DNA of 13,467 bases from positions 1 through 13,467 of the forward strand of contig JAITWV010000265.1 of NCBI GenBank assembly GCA_031285105.1, in the 5' to 3' direction. Positions within the stretch are counted from its first letter, which is position 1; every line of letters begins with the position of its first letter. A program made the translations under genes and the position numbers. Of this stretch, positions 1-7,626 are shown piece by piece. The stretch comes from Streptococcaceae bacterium (GTDB lineage Bacteria; Bacillota; Bacilli; Lactobacillales; Streptococcaceae). The notes under the pieces were generated by a model. The model had not been told where the DNA came from and did not search any database. It saw only the letters and a program-made list of their open reading frames with translations.

Positions 1-2
1 GC

Positions 3-605
3 TACACCTTAAAACAATTAGAGCGTGACGGGATTACTTTACCAATTGAAGAAGGTGATTTGGAGTTATTGAAAAATCATACAGTCGATTTCATTTCGTT
101 TTCTTATTACGCTTCTCGTGTGGGCCAAGCTGAAGAATTTCAAACAGAGTCAACAGAAGGCAATATGTTTAATACAGTGAAAAACCCTTATTTGAAAGCA
201 TCTGAATGGGGTTGGCAAATTGATCCAATCGGCTTACGCATTACATTAAATCAAATGTATGACCGCTATCAAAAACCTTTATTTATCGTGGAAAATGGCT
301 TAGGTGCGGTTGATATTCCAGATGAAAATGGTTATGTGGATGATGAATATCGGATTGAATATATGCGTCAACATTTAGCTGAAATGATTAAAGCAGTTGA
401 AATTGATGGGGTGGACTTACTTGGCTATACTTCATGGGGCTGTATTGATTTGGTTTCGGCTGGAACTGGTGAAATGAAAAAACGTTATGGCTTCATTTAC
501 GTTGACCGCGATAATGAGGGCAATGGGACGTTAAAACGCACGAAGAAAAAATCATTTGATTGGTATAAACAAGTGATTGAAACGAATGGTGCGGATTTAG
601 GTTAA
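3..605 (+). CDS. 6-phospho-beta-glucosidase (GH1), C-terminal part, cut by window edge
   Basis: The open frame runs from the left edge to TAA at 603-605, so the 5' part lies outside the window; about 200 C-terminal residues are visible. The family hydrolyses the 6-phosphorylated beta-glucosides (cellobiose-6-P, arbutin-6-P, salicin-6-P) delivered to the cytoplasm by a PTS. Seen: the strand FISFSYY, the WGWQIDP loop, the nucleophile motif VENG (Glu codon 291-293), then SWGCIDLVS and the phosphate-binding stretch S...KRYGFIYVD typical of phospho- rather than plain glucosidases, ending KKSFDWYKQVI. The C terminus is clearly paralogous to the complete GH1 gene at 8943-10382. The acid/base residue lies in the missing part, so whether it is Glu or Gln here cannot be told. 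A strong terminator follows directly. The assignment to GH1 is firm; the exact sugar is not determinable. Confidence 0.93.
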   Translation, partial: YTLKQLERDGITLPIEEGDLELLKNHTVDFISFSYYASRVGQAEEFQTESTEGNMFNTVKNPYLKASEWGWQIDPIGLRITLNQMYDRYQKPLFIVENGLGAVDIPDENGYVDDEYRIEYMRQHLAEMIKAVEIDGVDLLGYTSWGCIDLVSAGTGEMKKRYGFIYVDRDNEGNGTLKRTKKKSFDWYKQVIETNGADLG

Positions 606-627
606 TTACCTAAGAAAAATTGCAAAT

Positions 628-664
628 AAAAAAGATGTAAGGAATTATCCTCGCATCTTTTTTT
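628..664 (+). terminator. intrinsic terminator after the left GH1 gene
   Basis: Outer arm 628-637 (AAAAAAGATG) pairs perfectly with 654-663 (CATCTTTTTT), and an inner AGGA (640-643) pairs with TCCT (648-651) around an ATTA loop. The T run follows the stem. It lies 22 bases after the stop codon and ends the left GH1 transcript. Confidence 0.9.
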
Positions 665-830
665 GCGGTATTATATCAAAATAATAGTGCTTTCTTGCGT
701 CCACTCATTACTCACACAAACACCTGAATCCTTCAGTTAACGTGTCCCGCATTTTCCGATTTCGTTCAAGTGTACAAAACATGTACATGAAATCCAAATC
801 GACTCATCGCATGTGTGAATAGTAACACGA
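665..830. other. intergenic spacer with several small inverted repeats
   Basis: No coding frame with a start and ribosome site is visible on either strand. The stretch holds CTGAA-TCC-TTCAG at 724-736 and TGTACA-AAACA-TGTACA at 771-787, the latter overlapping a CATGTACATG palindrome at 780-789. There is no T-tract terminator for the rsmA operon, so these hairpins may be its 3' end, or the stretch may be an intergenic repeat element. Function unknown. Confidence 0.4.
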
Positions 831-1715
831 TTAAGGTCTAAGTGCAACCATTGCATTGGCTAAATTGGCAAATTCTTGTAAACTTAATGTTTCTCCGCGA
901 CGTTTGGGGTCAATTTGTGCTTGTGCAAGTGCTTGTTCATACCATTGTTTATTCACATCTTCTTTTCCGAAAACGTGTAAGAGGTTGTTCCATAAAGTTT
1001 TACGACGCAATTCAAAAGCCGCTTTGGTTAGACGGAAGAAAAAGTCCTCATCAACTACTTCAACGGCTGGCTTGTCACGTTTGGTTAATTTTAAAATCGC
1101 TGAGTCAACATTCGGTTGTGGCACAAAAACGGTTTTTGGTACGATAAATGCAGTCTTTGCATGCATATAATATTGAACCGCAATGGATAATGAGCCATAC
1201 GCTTTCGTTCCTGGTACAGCTGAAATACGGTCGGCCACTTCTTTTTGCATCATGACAACCATTTCTTGAATTTCCAAATCACTTGCCAACAAATGCATCA
1301 AAATAGGCGTAGTAATGTAATAAGGTAAATTAGCGATTACTTTAATTGGTAGCTTTTCACTAAATAGTTCTTGCGTTGTTTTGATAATATCCGCTTTTAA
1401 AATATCTTGATGCACAATTTGCACGTTTGGGTAAGGTGACATGGTATCTTCTAAAACAGGAATTAAGCGATCATCAATTTCAAAGGCGATTACTTCTTTC
1501 GCATTTCTGGCTAAATGTTCAGTTAAAGCGCCGATTCCTGGTCCAATTTCAATAGCATTTGAGTTTTCGTCTAATTCAGCTGTTTCAACGATTCTTCTTA
1601 AAATATTTGGCTCGGTTAAGAAATTTTGACCTAAGCTTTTTTTGAACGAAAATCCATGTTCTTTTAAAATTTCTCGTGTTCTTGATGGTGTTGCGATGTC
1701 TTTATATTCACTCAT
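831..1715 (-). CDS. rsmA: 16S rRNA (A1518/A1519-N6) dimethyltransferase RsmA/KsgA
   Basis: This enzyme uses S-adenosylmethionine to dimethylate two adjacent adenines in the 3'-terminal helix 45 of 16S rRNA during late 30S assembly; its loss classically gives kasugamycin resistance. Seen in 294 aa, the usual family length: SLGQNFL at about 27-33, SAM motif I EIGPGIG (56-62), acidic E79/D81 of motif II, QDIL (103-106), and the catalytic motif IV NLPYYIT (129-135). The C-terminal helical region carries FELRRKTLWNNL. Start ATG at 1713-1715 has GGAGA nine bases upstream (1725-1729). The start overlaps the 3' end of rnmV by 8 bases, so the two are probably translationally coupled. It is the last gene of the tatD-rnmV-rsmA cluster, an order common in Firmicutes. 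Confidence 0.97.
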   Translation of the reverse strand: MSEYKDIATPSRTREILKEHGFSFKKSLGQNFLTEPNILRRIVETAELDENSNAIEIGPGIGALTEHLARNAKEVIAFEIDDRLIPVLEDTMSPYPNVQIVHQDILKADIIKTTQELFSEKLPIKVIANLPYYITTPILMHLLASDLEIQEMVVMMQKEVADRISAVPGTKAYGSLSIAVQYYMHAKTAFIVPKTVFVPQPNVDSAILKLTKRDKPAVEVVDEDFFFRLTKAAFELRRKTLWNNLLHVFGKEDVNKQWYEQALAQAQIDPKRRGETLSLQEFANLANAMVALRP

Positions 1716-2286
1716 TATTTATTTTCTCCATAGCTTCTTCAAACTCTTCTTTAGTTATTCTAAACATTTTTAAGCGTTTTACAAGCTGTTTGCCGTTTGT
1801 ATAGCCAATTCTTAATTCATCACCTAATTTTTCTCTTAGCGCTTTTGCATTTACTCCAGCTAACAAACCATAATCGGTTAAAAGGCTACGGGGGATTTCT
1901 TCATAATTTCCTTCAACGAATGGTGTGACGACTTTTTTTAAGGCAAGTAAAATCGTCTCATTACTTGCATGTTCAACGCCTAGTGAGGTACCTTTGGATT
2001 TTGAGTTTGGTTTGGCTGATTGACGAGCTAAAAAGGCGTGTTTGGCATCAGGAACTTCTTGCATGATTATTTTGCGAATCTTCTCACCTGAAAAATCCGG
2101 ATCGGTAAAAACAATCACTCCACGAATATCAGCAGCGTGTTTGATTTGACCCAGAATTTCTTCATTAATTGCTGAACCAATCGTTTCAATTGTGTCAGCA
2201 TTCACCACTTCTTGTATGCGTTTGGTATCACTTTTGCCTTCAACGACAATGATTTCTTCAATTGTTAATTTTTCATCCATTTTCAT
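1708..2286 (-). CDS. rnmV: ribonuclease M5 (5S rRNA maturation)
   Basis: RNase M5 makes the final double cut that matures 5S rRNA from its precursor, in complex with ribosomal protein L18. Seen: an N-terminal TOPRIM domain with the glutamate motif VVEGKSD (14-20) and the metal-binding TDPD (61-64) followed by FSGEKIR, then the C-terminal domain with the DYGLLAG segment. The 192-aa length is normal for Firmicutes. Two starts are possible: ATG at 2284-2286, just after a TTGAGG box, or the in-frame ATG at 2278-2280 (third residue, MDEK), which sits at a more comfortable distance from it. The gene overlaps tatD by 14 bases upstream and rsmA by 8 bases downstream, which indicates a tightly coupled operon. 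Confidence 0.95.
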   Translation of the reverse strand: MKMDEKLTIEEIIVVEGKSDTKRIQEVVNADTIETIGSAINEEILGQIKHAADIRGVIVFTDPDFSGEKIRKIIMQEVPDAKHAFLARQSAKPNSKSKGTSLGVEHASNETILLALKKVVTPFVEGNYEEIPRSLLTDYGLLAGVNAKALREKLGDELRIGYTNGKQLVKRLKMFRITKEEFEEAMEKINNE

Positions 2287-3049
2287 TAATCCTCAATAAA
2301 CGATGGGCATTTTCTGTCGTAATCTTTGCCACTTCTTCTACACTCATACCACGTAATTCAGCAATTTTTTCAACAACATATCTTGTATAACCTGTTTCAT
2401 TTCGTTTGCCTCTAAATGGTACTGGCGAAAGATAAGGAGCATCGGTTTCCACTAATAAACGTTCTAGTGGCACCATTTTAGCAACTTCTTGCACCTCAAT
2501 GGCTTTTTTAAAAGTAACTACCCCACTAATTGAAATATGCAAACCTAAGTCTAAAAATCGTTTTGCCCACTCAACATCTCCTGAAAAACTATGCATAATT
2601 CCACCAGTTTTATGCACCTGCTCACTTGCTAGCACCTGATAAGTGTCCTCAATTGCATCACGTGTATGAATTGCAAATGGTAAATTCACCTCACGAGAAA
2701 TAGCTAATTGTCTGCGAAAAACGCGTTCTTGCACCTCTTTGGGATCTTCCATCCAATGATAATCCAAACCAATTTCACCAACTGCCACAACTTTGGGCAA
2801 TTCATACAAAGGCATTAACCAATTTTCAATTTTATTGGTATAGCTGCCTGCTTCAGTTGGATGCCAGCCAATTATTGAGTATATACTATTGAAATTTCTA
2901 GATAATTCTAATGATTTATTAATAGTTTCATAATCGAACCCCACCACCGCCAGCTCACTTACTCCGAGCTCTTTTGCCCTTTGTAACACAGATTCTTCCT
3001 CACCATGAAAGGCTTTTACGTTTAAATGTGTATGTGTATCAAAAATCAT
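2273..3049 (-). CDS. tatD: TatD-family metal-dependent DNase/hydrolase
   Basis: TatD proteins are metal-dependent hydrolases of the amidohydrolase fold with 3'-5' exonuclease activity on nucleic acids; the Firmicutes copy beside rnmV and rsmA is often called YabD. All metal ligands are visible, numbered from the ATG: HTH (H6, H8), GEIGLDYH (E92), IHTRDA (H128), MHSFSG (H153) and ETDAPYL (D203). The length of 258 aa matches the family. The frame is open to a TTG at 3059-3061, but the AGGAAG ribosome box abuts that TTG with no spacing. The ATG at 3047-3049, just before IFDTHTHL, is therefore preferred, although its spacing of about 12 bases is long. A promoter at 3131-3159 starts this operon. 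Confidence 0.95.
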   Translation of the reverse strand: MIFDTHTHLNVKAFHGEEESVLQRAKELGVSELAVVGFDYETINKSLELSRNFNSIYSIIGWHPTEAGSYTNKIENWLMPLYELPKVVAVGEIGLDYHWMEDPKEVQERVFRRQLAISREVNLPFAIHTRDAIEDTYQVLASEQVHKTGGIMHSFSGDVEWAKRFLDLGLHISISGVVTFKKAIEVQEVAKMVPLERLLVETDAPYLSPVPFRGKRNETGYTRYVVEKIAELRGMSVEEVAKITTENAHRLLRINENG

Positions 3050-3130
3050 TTTGTTTTCCAACTTCCTAATTGTAATGTTTTTTTAATAATAAAATGATTG
3101 CGCTTACTCTCTTTAGGTCTTACAATGGTA

Positions 3131-3159
3131 AGTATAAGGCAAGTGTGTTCGAATGTAAA
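3131..3159 (-). promoter_or_regulatory. sigma-A promoter of tatD-rnmV-rsmA
   Basis: Read on the minus strand: -35 TTTACA (3154-3159), a 17-base spacer, and -10 TATACT (3131-3136). The predicted transcription start is near 3124, leaving a leader of about 75 bases before the tatD ATG. Seen by eye only. Confidence 0.7.
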
Positions 3160-3276
3160 TTTTTTTGAAATATACAAGATTTAATTAATATTCATTTTAA
3201 TAATAGTTTATTGTATATTTATAACAATTTTTTCAACACGTTCGTTTTCATAATCTCATGAAAGGAGGTAAAAATC

Positions 3277-3570
3277 ATGCCGTTAGCAACGAGTTTATTA
3301 ATTAACTCTAGCAAATCAATCCAAGCAATTCAAATTGAAAAAGACTATGCGTTACCAAAAGCTGTCGTTCTTGGAATGCATACAAAGTTAAGAGAGTTAC
3401 AAGGTCGCAATTTTAATAGTCAAAGAATTGAACATACACTTGAAACTTATGCCGCGACTAGAGGATGGTTTGATTACATATGCGATGTTTCTTGTGAAGA
3501 AAGTGGCAAAGCAGTTTGTCTATTTTATAACTGGACAGGGTATGTGAAATTCATTATTGAGTTAGCTTAG
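3277..3570 (+). CDS. hypothetical protein, 97 aa, family not recognised
   Basis: I do not recognise this protein. It starts at ATG 3277-3279 behind a near-perfect ribosome site AAAGGAGG (3261-3268, eight bases upstream), which argues for a real gene. The product is soluble-looking with no signal peptide or membrane helix. It begins MPLATSLLINSSKS, has a mixed helical centre, and ends in a hydrophobic/aromatic stretch (VCLFYNWTGYVKFIIELA). Two cysteines (DVSCEE, AVCLF) flank an acidic segment. The upstream region is very AT-rich; a weak candidate promoter is TTCATT (3191-3196) with TATATT (3214-3219). Only 11 bases separate its stop from the ATG of the ClbS-like gene, with no terminator between, so the two are probably co-transcribed. 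Confidence 0.7.
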   Translation: MPLATSLLINSSKSIQAIQIEKDYALPKAVVLGMHTKLRELQGRNFNSQRIEHTLETYAATRGWFDYICDVSCEESGKAVCLFYNWTGYVKFIIELA

Positions 3571-3581
3571 GATTTATTTTT

Positions 3582-4133
3582 ATGCCAAGACCAAAGAGTA
3601 AAGATGAACTTCAAGTACTCGCTGAAGAATAGTTCGAGTCTATGTGGCAGATTATTGAAACTATGCCAGTGAAAACGAAGGAAGCCCCTTTTCATTTTGA
3701 TCAAAAATTACTTGAAAAAGAAGCTCATTGGTCAAGAGATAAGAATATTCGCGATGTTTTAGTACATTTGTATGAATGGCATCAACTTCTTTTGTTGTGG
3801 GTGAAGGAAAATAAGGATGGAAAGGAGCACCCTTTTTTACCTGCACCGTATAATTGGAAAACTTATGGTTTGATGAATATCGCTTTTTGGCAAAAGCACC
3901 AAGATACAAGTTATGAAACAGCTGTTAATCTTGTGCAAGCAAGTCATATCGATGTCATGCGCATGATTGACGAACATACAGATGAGGAATTATTTACAAA
4001 GAAATTTTTTTCTTGGACAGGCACAACTAGTCTAGGAAGTTACTGTATATCAGCAACATCTGCACACTATGATTGGGCGATTAAGAAATTAAAATTGCAT
4101 ATCAAAGTTTGTAAGATTGAAGGAAATAGATAA
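3582..4133 (+). pseudogene. ClbS/DfsB-family (DUF1706) four-helix protein with in-frame TAG at codon 17
   Basis: Reading from ATG 3582-3584 gives the standard family N terminus MPRPKSKDELQVLAEE, then TAG at 3630-3632, then the same frame continues FESMWQIIETMP to a TAA at 4131-4133. The rest matches the family well: the RDKNIRDVLVHLYEWHQLLL helix, the WKTYGLMN segment, and FSWTGTTSLGSYCISATSAHYDWAIK near the end. The family includes ClbS, a colibactin self-resistance cyclopropane hydrolase, and related DinB-like helical bundles; most members have no known substrate. Translation could restart at ATG 3642-3644 to give 163 aa lacking the first helix start, but no good ribosome site precedes it. 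The alternatives are a genuine nonsense mutation, a sequencing error, or an amber readthrough. Everything after codon 17 appears undamaged. Confidence 0.8.
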
Positions 4134-4139
4134 AATAGT

Positions 4140-4170
4140 AAAAAAGAGGATGAAATAGCCCTCTTTTTTT
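4140..4170 (+). terminator. intrinsic terminator after the ClbS-like gene
   Basis: Arm 4140-4149 (AAAAAAGAGG) pairs with 4160-4169 (CCTCTTTTTT) around a 10-base loop, with the T run built into the 3' arm. It separates the ClbS-like unit from galK. Confidence 0.88.
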
Positions 4171-4221
4171 ATGTATAACAAAAAAAATTTGGGTATAAAA
4201 TAAAGAAAAAAGAGGTAGTTT

Positions 4222-5385
4222 ATGTATTTAGAAAAAACAACACAAGCGTTTGAAGAAATTTTTGGAAAGAAAAAAACAACAAGCTTTTTTGCTCCAGGTC
4301 GTATCAATTTAATCGGTGAGCATACGGATTATAATGGCGGTCATGTGTTTCCTGCTAGTATCACAATCGGTACTTTCGGTGTAGCAGCTAAACGTGAAGA
4401 CAATTTGGTAAAAGTTTATTCGTTAAATTTTAAAAAAGTAGGCGTCATCACCTTTCGTTTAGATGAATTAAGTTATAAAACAGAAGATGATTGGGCAAAC
4501 TACATTAAAGGCTACGTTTTGAAACTAAAAGAAGCTGGTCATCAGATTAACTCTGGTTTAGAATTAGTGATTTTTGGCAATATTCCAAACGGAGCAGGTC
4601 TTTCATCTAGTGCCAGTGTTGAAATGTTAGCTGGTATCATTTTTAAAGAGTTTTTCCAATTAAATTTGCCAACTTTAGAAATGGTCAAATTAGGAAAATT
4701 AGTTGAAAATGACTATATCGGTGTCAACTCTGGGATTATGGATCAATTTGCGATTGCTTTTGGTGAAGTTGATAAGGCTATTTACTTAGATACAAACACT
4801 CTAAAATACGAAATGGTTCCAGCTGCCTTTGGTGAAAATGTAATTGTCATTATGAACACCAACAAACGTCGTGAATTAGCTGACTCAAAATATAATGAAC
4901 GTCGTGGTGAATGTGAAGAAGCTTTGGCACGTTTACAAACAAAATTAGCTATTCAAAGCCTAGGTGAATTAACCAAAGAACAATTTGATGCCAATACCTC
5001 TCTTATTGGTGACGAGGTTTTAATTAAACGTGCCAAACATGCTGTTTATGAAAATCAACGGACCCAATTGGCTTTAAAGGCACTAAAAAAAGGGGATTTA
5101 GTAACTTTTGGTCAATTATTAAATGCATCACACCAATCACTCAAAGAAGATTATGAAGTAACCGGAATTGAACTGGACACTTTAGCACAAACAGCACAAA
5201 AGGTCGAAGGTGTTTTAGGTGCACGTATGACTGGAGCTGGCTTTGGCGGTTGTGCGATTGCTTTGGTAAATAAAGATGCAGTTGAAAAGTTAAAAGAAGT
5301 CGTTTTTCAAACATACAAAGAAGTAACTGGATTACAAGTTGATTTTTATGTGGCTCAAATTGGTCAAGGTGCTAGGGTGTTATAA
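4222..5385 (+). CDS. galK: galactokinase
   Basis: Phosphorylates alpha-D-galactose at C1 with ATP, the first committed step of the Leloir pathway, in the cytoplasm. Seen in 387 aa (normal length): the galactose-recognition signature PGRINLIGEHTDYNGG (25-40, with Arg28), the GHMP-kinase ATP loop GNIPNGAGLSSSAS (119-132), the catalytic Asp in GIMDQFA (D174), and the C-terminal GHMP motif GARMTGAGFGGC (333-344). Start ATG 4222-4224 follows AGAGG (4211-4215) by six bases. A -10-like TATAAA (4194-4199) lies just upstream, but no convincing -35 accompanies it. galT follows after a 42-base gap without a terminator, so the two form an operon. galE, galM and a galR regulator are not adjacent. Confidence 0.97.
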   Translation: MYLEKTTQAFEEIFGKKKTTSFFAPGRINLIGEHTDYNGGHVFPASITIGTFGVAAKREDNLVKVYSLNFKKVGVITFRLDELSYKTEDDWANYIKGYVLKLKEAGHQINSGLELVIFGNIPNGAGLSSSASVEMLAGIIFKEFFQLNLPTLEMVKLGKLVENDYIGVNSGIMDQFAIAFGEVDKAIYLDTNTLKYEMVPAAFGENVIVIMNTNKRRELADSKYNERRGECEEALARLQTKLAIQSLGELTKEQFDANTSLIGDEVLIKRAKHAVYENQRTQLALKALKKGDLVTFGQLLNASHQSLKEDYEVTGIELDTLAQTAQKVEGVLGARMTGAGFGGCAIALVNKDAVEKLKEVVFQTYKEVTGLQVDFYVAQIGQGARVL

Positions 5386-5423
5386 TGAAAAATTTAGTTT
5401 CTACTATTCATGAAAGGGGATGA
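5385..5423 (+). other. 12-codon mini-ORF bridging galK and galT
   Basis: The galK stop and an ATG overlap as TAATG. The frame from that ATG encodes MKNLVSTIHERG and stops with TGA at 5421-5423, five bases before the galT GTG. The galT ribosome box lies inside it. It could carry ribosomes across the gap to couple galK and galT translation, or be chance. No ribosome site of its own is evident beyond the galK end. Confidence 0.3.
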
Positions 5424-5427
5424 AATA

Positions 5428-6921
5428 GTGAAAACAGCTCAGGCAATCCATGATTTTATCCAACTAGCAATCCAAAATGGCTCGTCAACATTAATGGATA
5501 AAATTTATCTTGAAAATAAAGTTTTAGCATTTATTGGCGAACACTCAATGCAGCCAATCACTCAAACGATTTCAAATCAACCACTTGAATTACTTGATAT
5601 TTTGATTGAAACAGCTAGAAAAAATGAAGTCATTCAAACAACAACCGATCAAGAAATCCTAAAAGCACAATTAATGGATATTTTAACGCCAATGCCTAGC
5701 CAAATAAATCAAGCATTCAAGGATTTGTTGAAAAAAGATAGCCAACAAGCAACAAATTATTTTCATAACTTAAGCAAAAAAAATAATTATATTCAAACTA
5801 GAGCCATCAGTAAAAATATCCATTATCTACATGAAACCAAATACGGTGCGATTGAAATTACAATTAATTTGTCGAAGCCAGAAAAAGACCCAAAAGAAAT
5901 TGCTCAAGCTAAATTTGTAAAAGAAATGAATTATCCAACTTGTCAATTGTGTATGGAAAATGAAGGCTATTTAGGACGAGTCAACTACCCTGCTAGAAGT
6001 AATCATCGTATTATTCGGCTTGACTTAAATGAGGAGCAATGGGGGGTTCAATATTCACCATACGCTTATTTTAACGAACATTCAATTGTCTTAAATACCA
6101 AGCATATTCCCATGAAAATTGATCAACGAACATTTGATAATTTATTTGCTTTTGTTGATAAATTTCCACATTATATGGTTGGTTCTAATGCTGATTTGCC
6201 AATAGTTGGTGGTTCAATTTTGACCCATGATCATTATCAAGCAGGCAATCATGAGTTTCCAATGGCAAAAGCAAAGGTACGTAAAGTCGTAACACTTCAT
6301 GCCTTTAAAAATATCACAACAACCATTCTTGACTGGCCAATGAGTGTCTTGCGTTTACAAGGTGAAAATAAGTCTGATTTAGTTCATGCCAGTCTTTTTA
6401 TTTTAGACAAATGGAAAAATTACTCTGATGAAAGTGTGCAAATTGTCGCAAAAACCGCTGATAGTATTGAACACCACACCATTACACCCATTGTTAGAAA
6501 ACGTGAGTCTGTTTATGAAATTGTTTTGGTTTTACGAGATAATAACGTAAGCATTGAACATCCTGATGGCATTTTTCATCCGCATAAAGAAGTGCAGCAT
6601 ATCAAACAAGAAAATATTGGATTAATTGAAGTGATGGGGCTTGCTATTTTGCCACCAAGATTAAAAACGGAATTAATGGAAGTTGAAAAATACCTATTAA
6701 AAGAAGAAAATACTATTTGCGCTATTCATTTATCTTGGGCAAATGAGTTAAAAGAAACAAATGAAATCACAAAGGAAAATGTTCATCGTATTGTTGAAAA
6801 AGGTGTTGGAGAAAAATTCTTGCAGGTTCTATCACATGCTGGAGTTTTTAAAGATACAAATGAAGGGCATCTTGCTTTTGAGCGATTTATTTCCTTTTTG
6901 AATGAATTTGGTAAGAATTAA
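5428..6921 (+). CDS. galT: galactose-1-phosphate uridylyltransferase, class II (Firmicutes type)
   Basis: Transfers UMP from UDP-glucose to galactose-1-phosphate, giving UDP-galactose and glucose-1-phosphate. The length near 500 aa marks the Firmicutes class II enzyme rather than the roughly 350-aa E. coli type. Seen: CQLC (Cys172, Cys175) followed by NEGYLGRVNYPARSNHR; EQWGVQYSPYAYFNEHSIVLN; and GGSILTHDHYQAG with the HDH triad at 267-269, which probably holds the uridylylated histidine. The start chosen is GTG 5428-5430, with AAAGGGGA about seven bases upstream and the product beginning (M)KTAQAIHDF, 497 aa. An in-frame ATG at 5410 would place the ribosome box inside the gene. It needs GalE, encoded elsewhere, to recycle UDP-galactose. 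A strong terminator follows. Confidence 0.96.
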   Translation: MKTAQAIHDFIQLAIQNGSSTLMDKIYLENKVLAFIGEHSMQPITQTISNQPLELLDILIETARKNEVIQTTTDQEILKAQLMDILTPMPSQINQAFKDLLKKDSQQATNYFHNLSKKNNYIQTRAISKNIHYLHETKYGAIEITINLSKPEKDPKEIAQAKFVKEMNYPTCQLCMENEGYLGRVNYPARSNHRIIRLDLNEEQWGVQYSPYAYFNEHSIVLNTKHIPMKIDQRTFDNLFAFVDKFPHYMVGSNADLPIVGGSILTHDHYQAGNHEFPMAKAKVRKVVTLHAFKNITTTILDWPMSVLRLQGENKSDLVHASLFILDKWKNYSDESVQIVAKTADSIEHHTITPIVRKRESVYEIVLVLRDNNVSIEHPDGIFHPHKEVQHIKQENIGLIEVMGLAILPPRLKTELMEVEKYLLKEENTICAIHLSWANELKETNEITKENVHRIVEKGVGEKFLQVLSHAGVFKDTNEGHLAFERFISFLNEFGKN

Positions 6922-6960
6922 TCACTAAAAAATTTACCACACTTACACTTTGATAAATAC

Positions 6961-7005
6961 AAAAACTCGCAAAAGCTAAATAACGAGAGGCTTTTGCGAG
7001 TTTTT
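6961..7005. terminator. strong bidirectional terminator after galT
   Basis: A perfect 16-bp stem: 6961-6976 (AAAAACTCGCAAAAGC) with 6990-7005 (GCTTTTGCGAGTTTTT), loop of 13 bases. A tracts and T tracts on both sides let it work in either direction, ending galK-galT from the left and the leftward GNAT unit from the right. Confidence 0.93.
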
Positions 7006-7037
7006 GCATCTATTTTAAATCTAGTTTATTTCTTTCA

Positions 7038-7154
7038 TTAATCAAAATGATTAAAATATTCTTTTCTTTGATTTTCTAATTCTTTATCTAACTTTCTTTG
7101 TACACCATCAATTTCGTGGGACACACCACCATGTTTGTATGTTAGACTTTTATC
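7038..7154 (-). pseudogene. possible 3' remnant of an unidentified gene
   Basis: On the minus strand an open frame bounded by TGA (7155-7157) and TAA (7038-7040) reads as well-formed protein: a KHGGVSHEIDGVQRKLDKE segment followed by LENQRKEYFNHFD. Codon choice (GAT, AAA, GAA, CAA) resembles the neighbouring genes and the segment looks like an amphipathic, charged helix. There is no ATG and no ribosome site; the only in-frame alternative start is a GTG within HGGV. It overlaps the 3' end of the GNAT gene in another frame. It may be the tail of a decayed gene or chance. Family not recognised. Confidence 0.35.
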
Positions 7155-7591
7155 TCATAAATCCGAGAAACTTCTCCCCAAGGATGATACCCATTAGCTT
7201 TATAAGTAAATCCAAATTTTTCATAAAAACCAATATGATCCGTTGCTAGATAAAGATTTTCATAGCCACCTTTCAGGACATCTTCTTTCACTTTTTCAAT
7301 TAATTTTTCAGACAAGCGTTTGCCACGATATTCTTCTTCAATAAACAAAGCCACTAACCACGGAAATAAATCCATTCGCGAGATAAAATCATTGGTAATT
7401 AAACCGACACATCCGATAATCTTTTTTCCATCAAGTAATAAATACCAATTCGGCACTGCATTTTGATTTAAGCTGTGTTTGATACAGTCTTCATATAAAT
7501 TCATCGTTGTAGGACCTGCCCATTTTTCTTGGAAATAGTTGATTGCTTGCTCTAAATATTCTGGATTATTTTTTACATTAATAATATTCAT
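7142..7591 (-). CDS. GNAT-family N-acetyltransferase, 149 aa
   Basis: GNAT enzymes move an acetyl group from acetyl-CoA to an amine on a small molecule or protein; this one's substrate cannot be read from sequence. Seen: the beta4/alpha3 CoA-binding motif after LVALFIEEEYRGKRLSEKLIE (RGKRLS at 89-94, a variant of RGxGxG/A with Arg at the middle glycine position) and the C-terminal FYEKFGF (122-128) strand-loop typical of the fold. Start ATG 7589-7591 has a very strong AGGAGGAG box (7598-7605) six bases upstream. It lies 35 bases downstream of the LytTR gene with no terminator between, so it is probably co-transcribed with it. Confidence 0.9.
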   Translation of the reverse strand: MNIINVKNNPEYLEQAINYFQEKWAGPTTMNLYEDCIKHSLNQNAVPNWYLLLDGKKIIGCVGLITNDFISRMDLFPWLVALFIEEEYRGKRLSEKLIEKVKEDVLKGGYENLYLATDHIGFYEKFGFTYKANGYHPWGEVSRIYEIKV

Positions 7592-7626
7592 TTAAAACTC
7601 CTCCTAATAATAGGATAGCATAAAAA

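Noticed and set aside
670..680. Minus-strand TGATATAAT as an extended -10 promoter
   Set aside because: It would fire straight into the adjacent terminator hairpin and antisense to the GH1 gene, with no -35; probably chance in AT-rich DNA.
842..1170. Plus-strand frames of about 100 codons opposite rsmA
   Set aside because: They are antisense to a clearly conserved gene, have no ribosome sites and no recognisable protein features.
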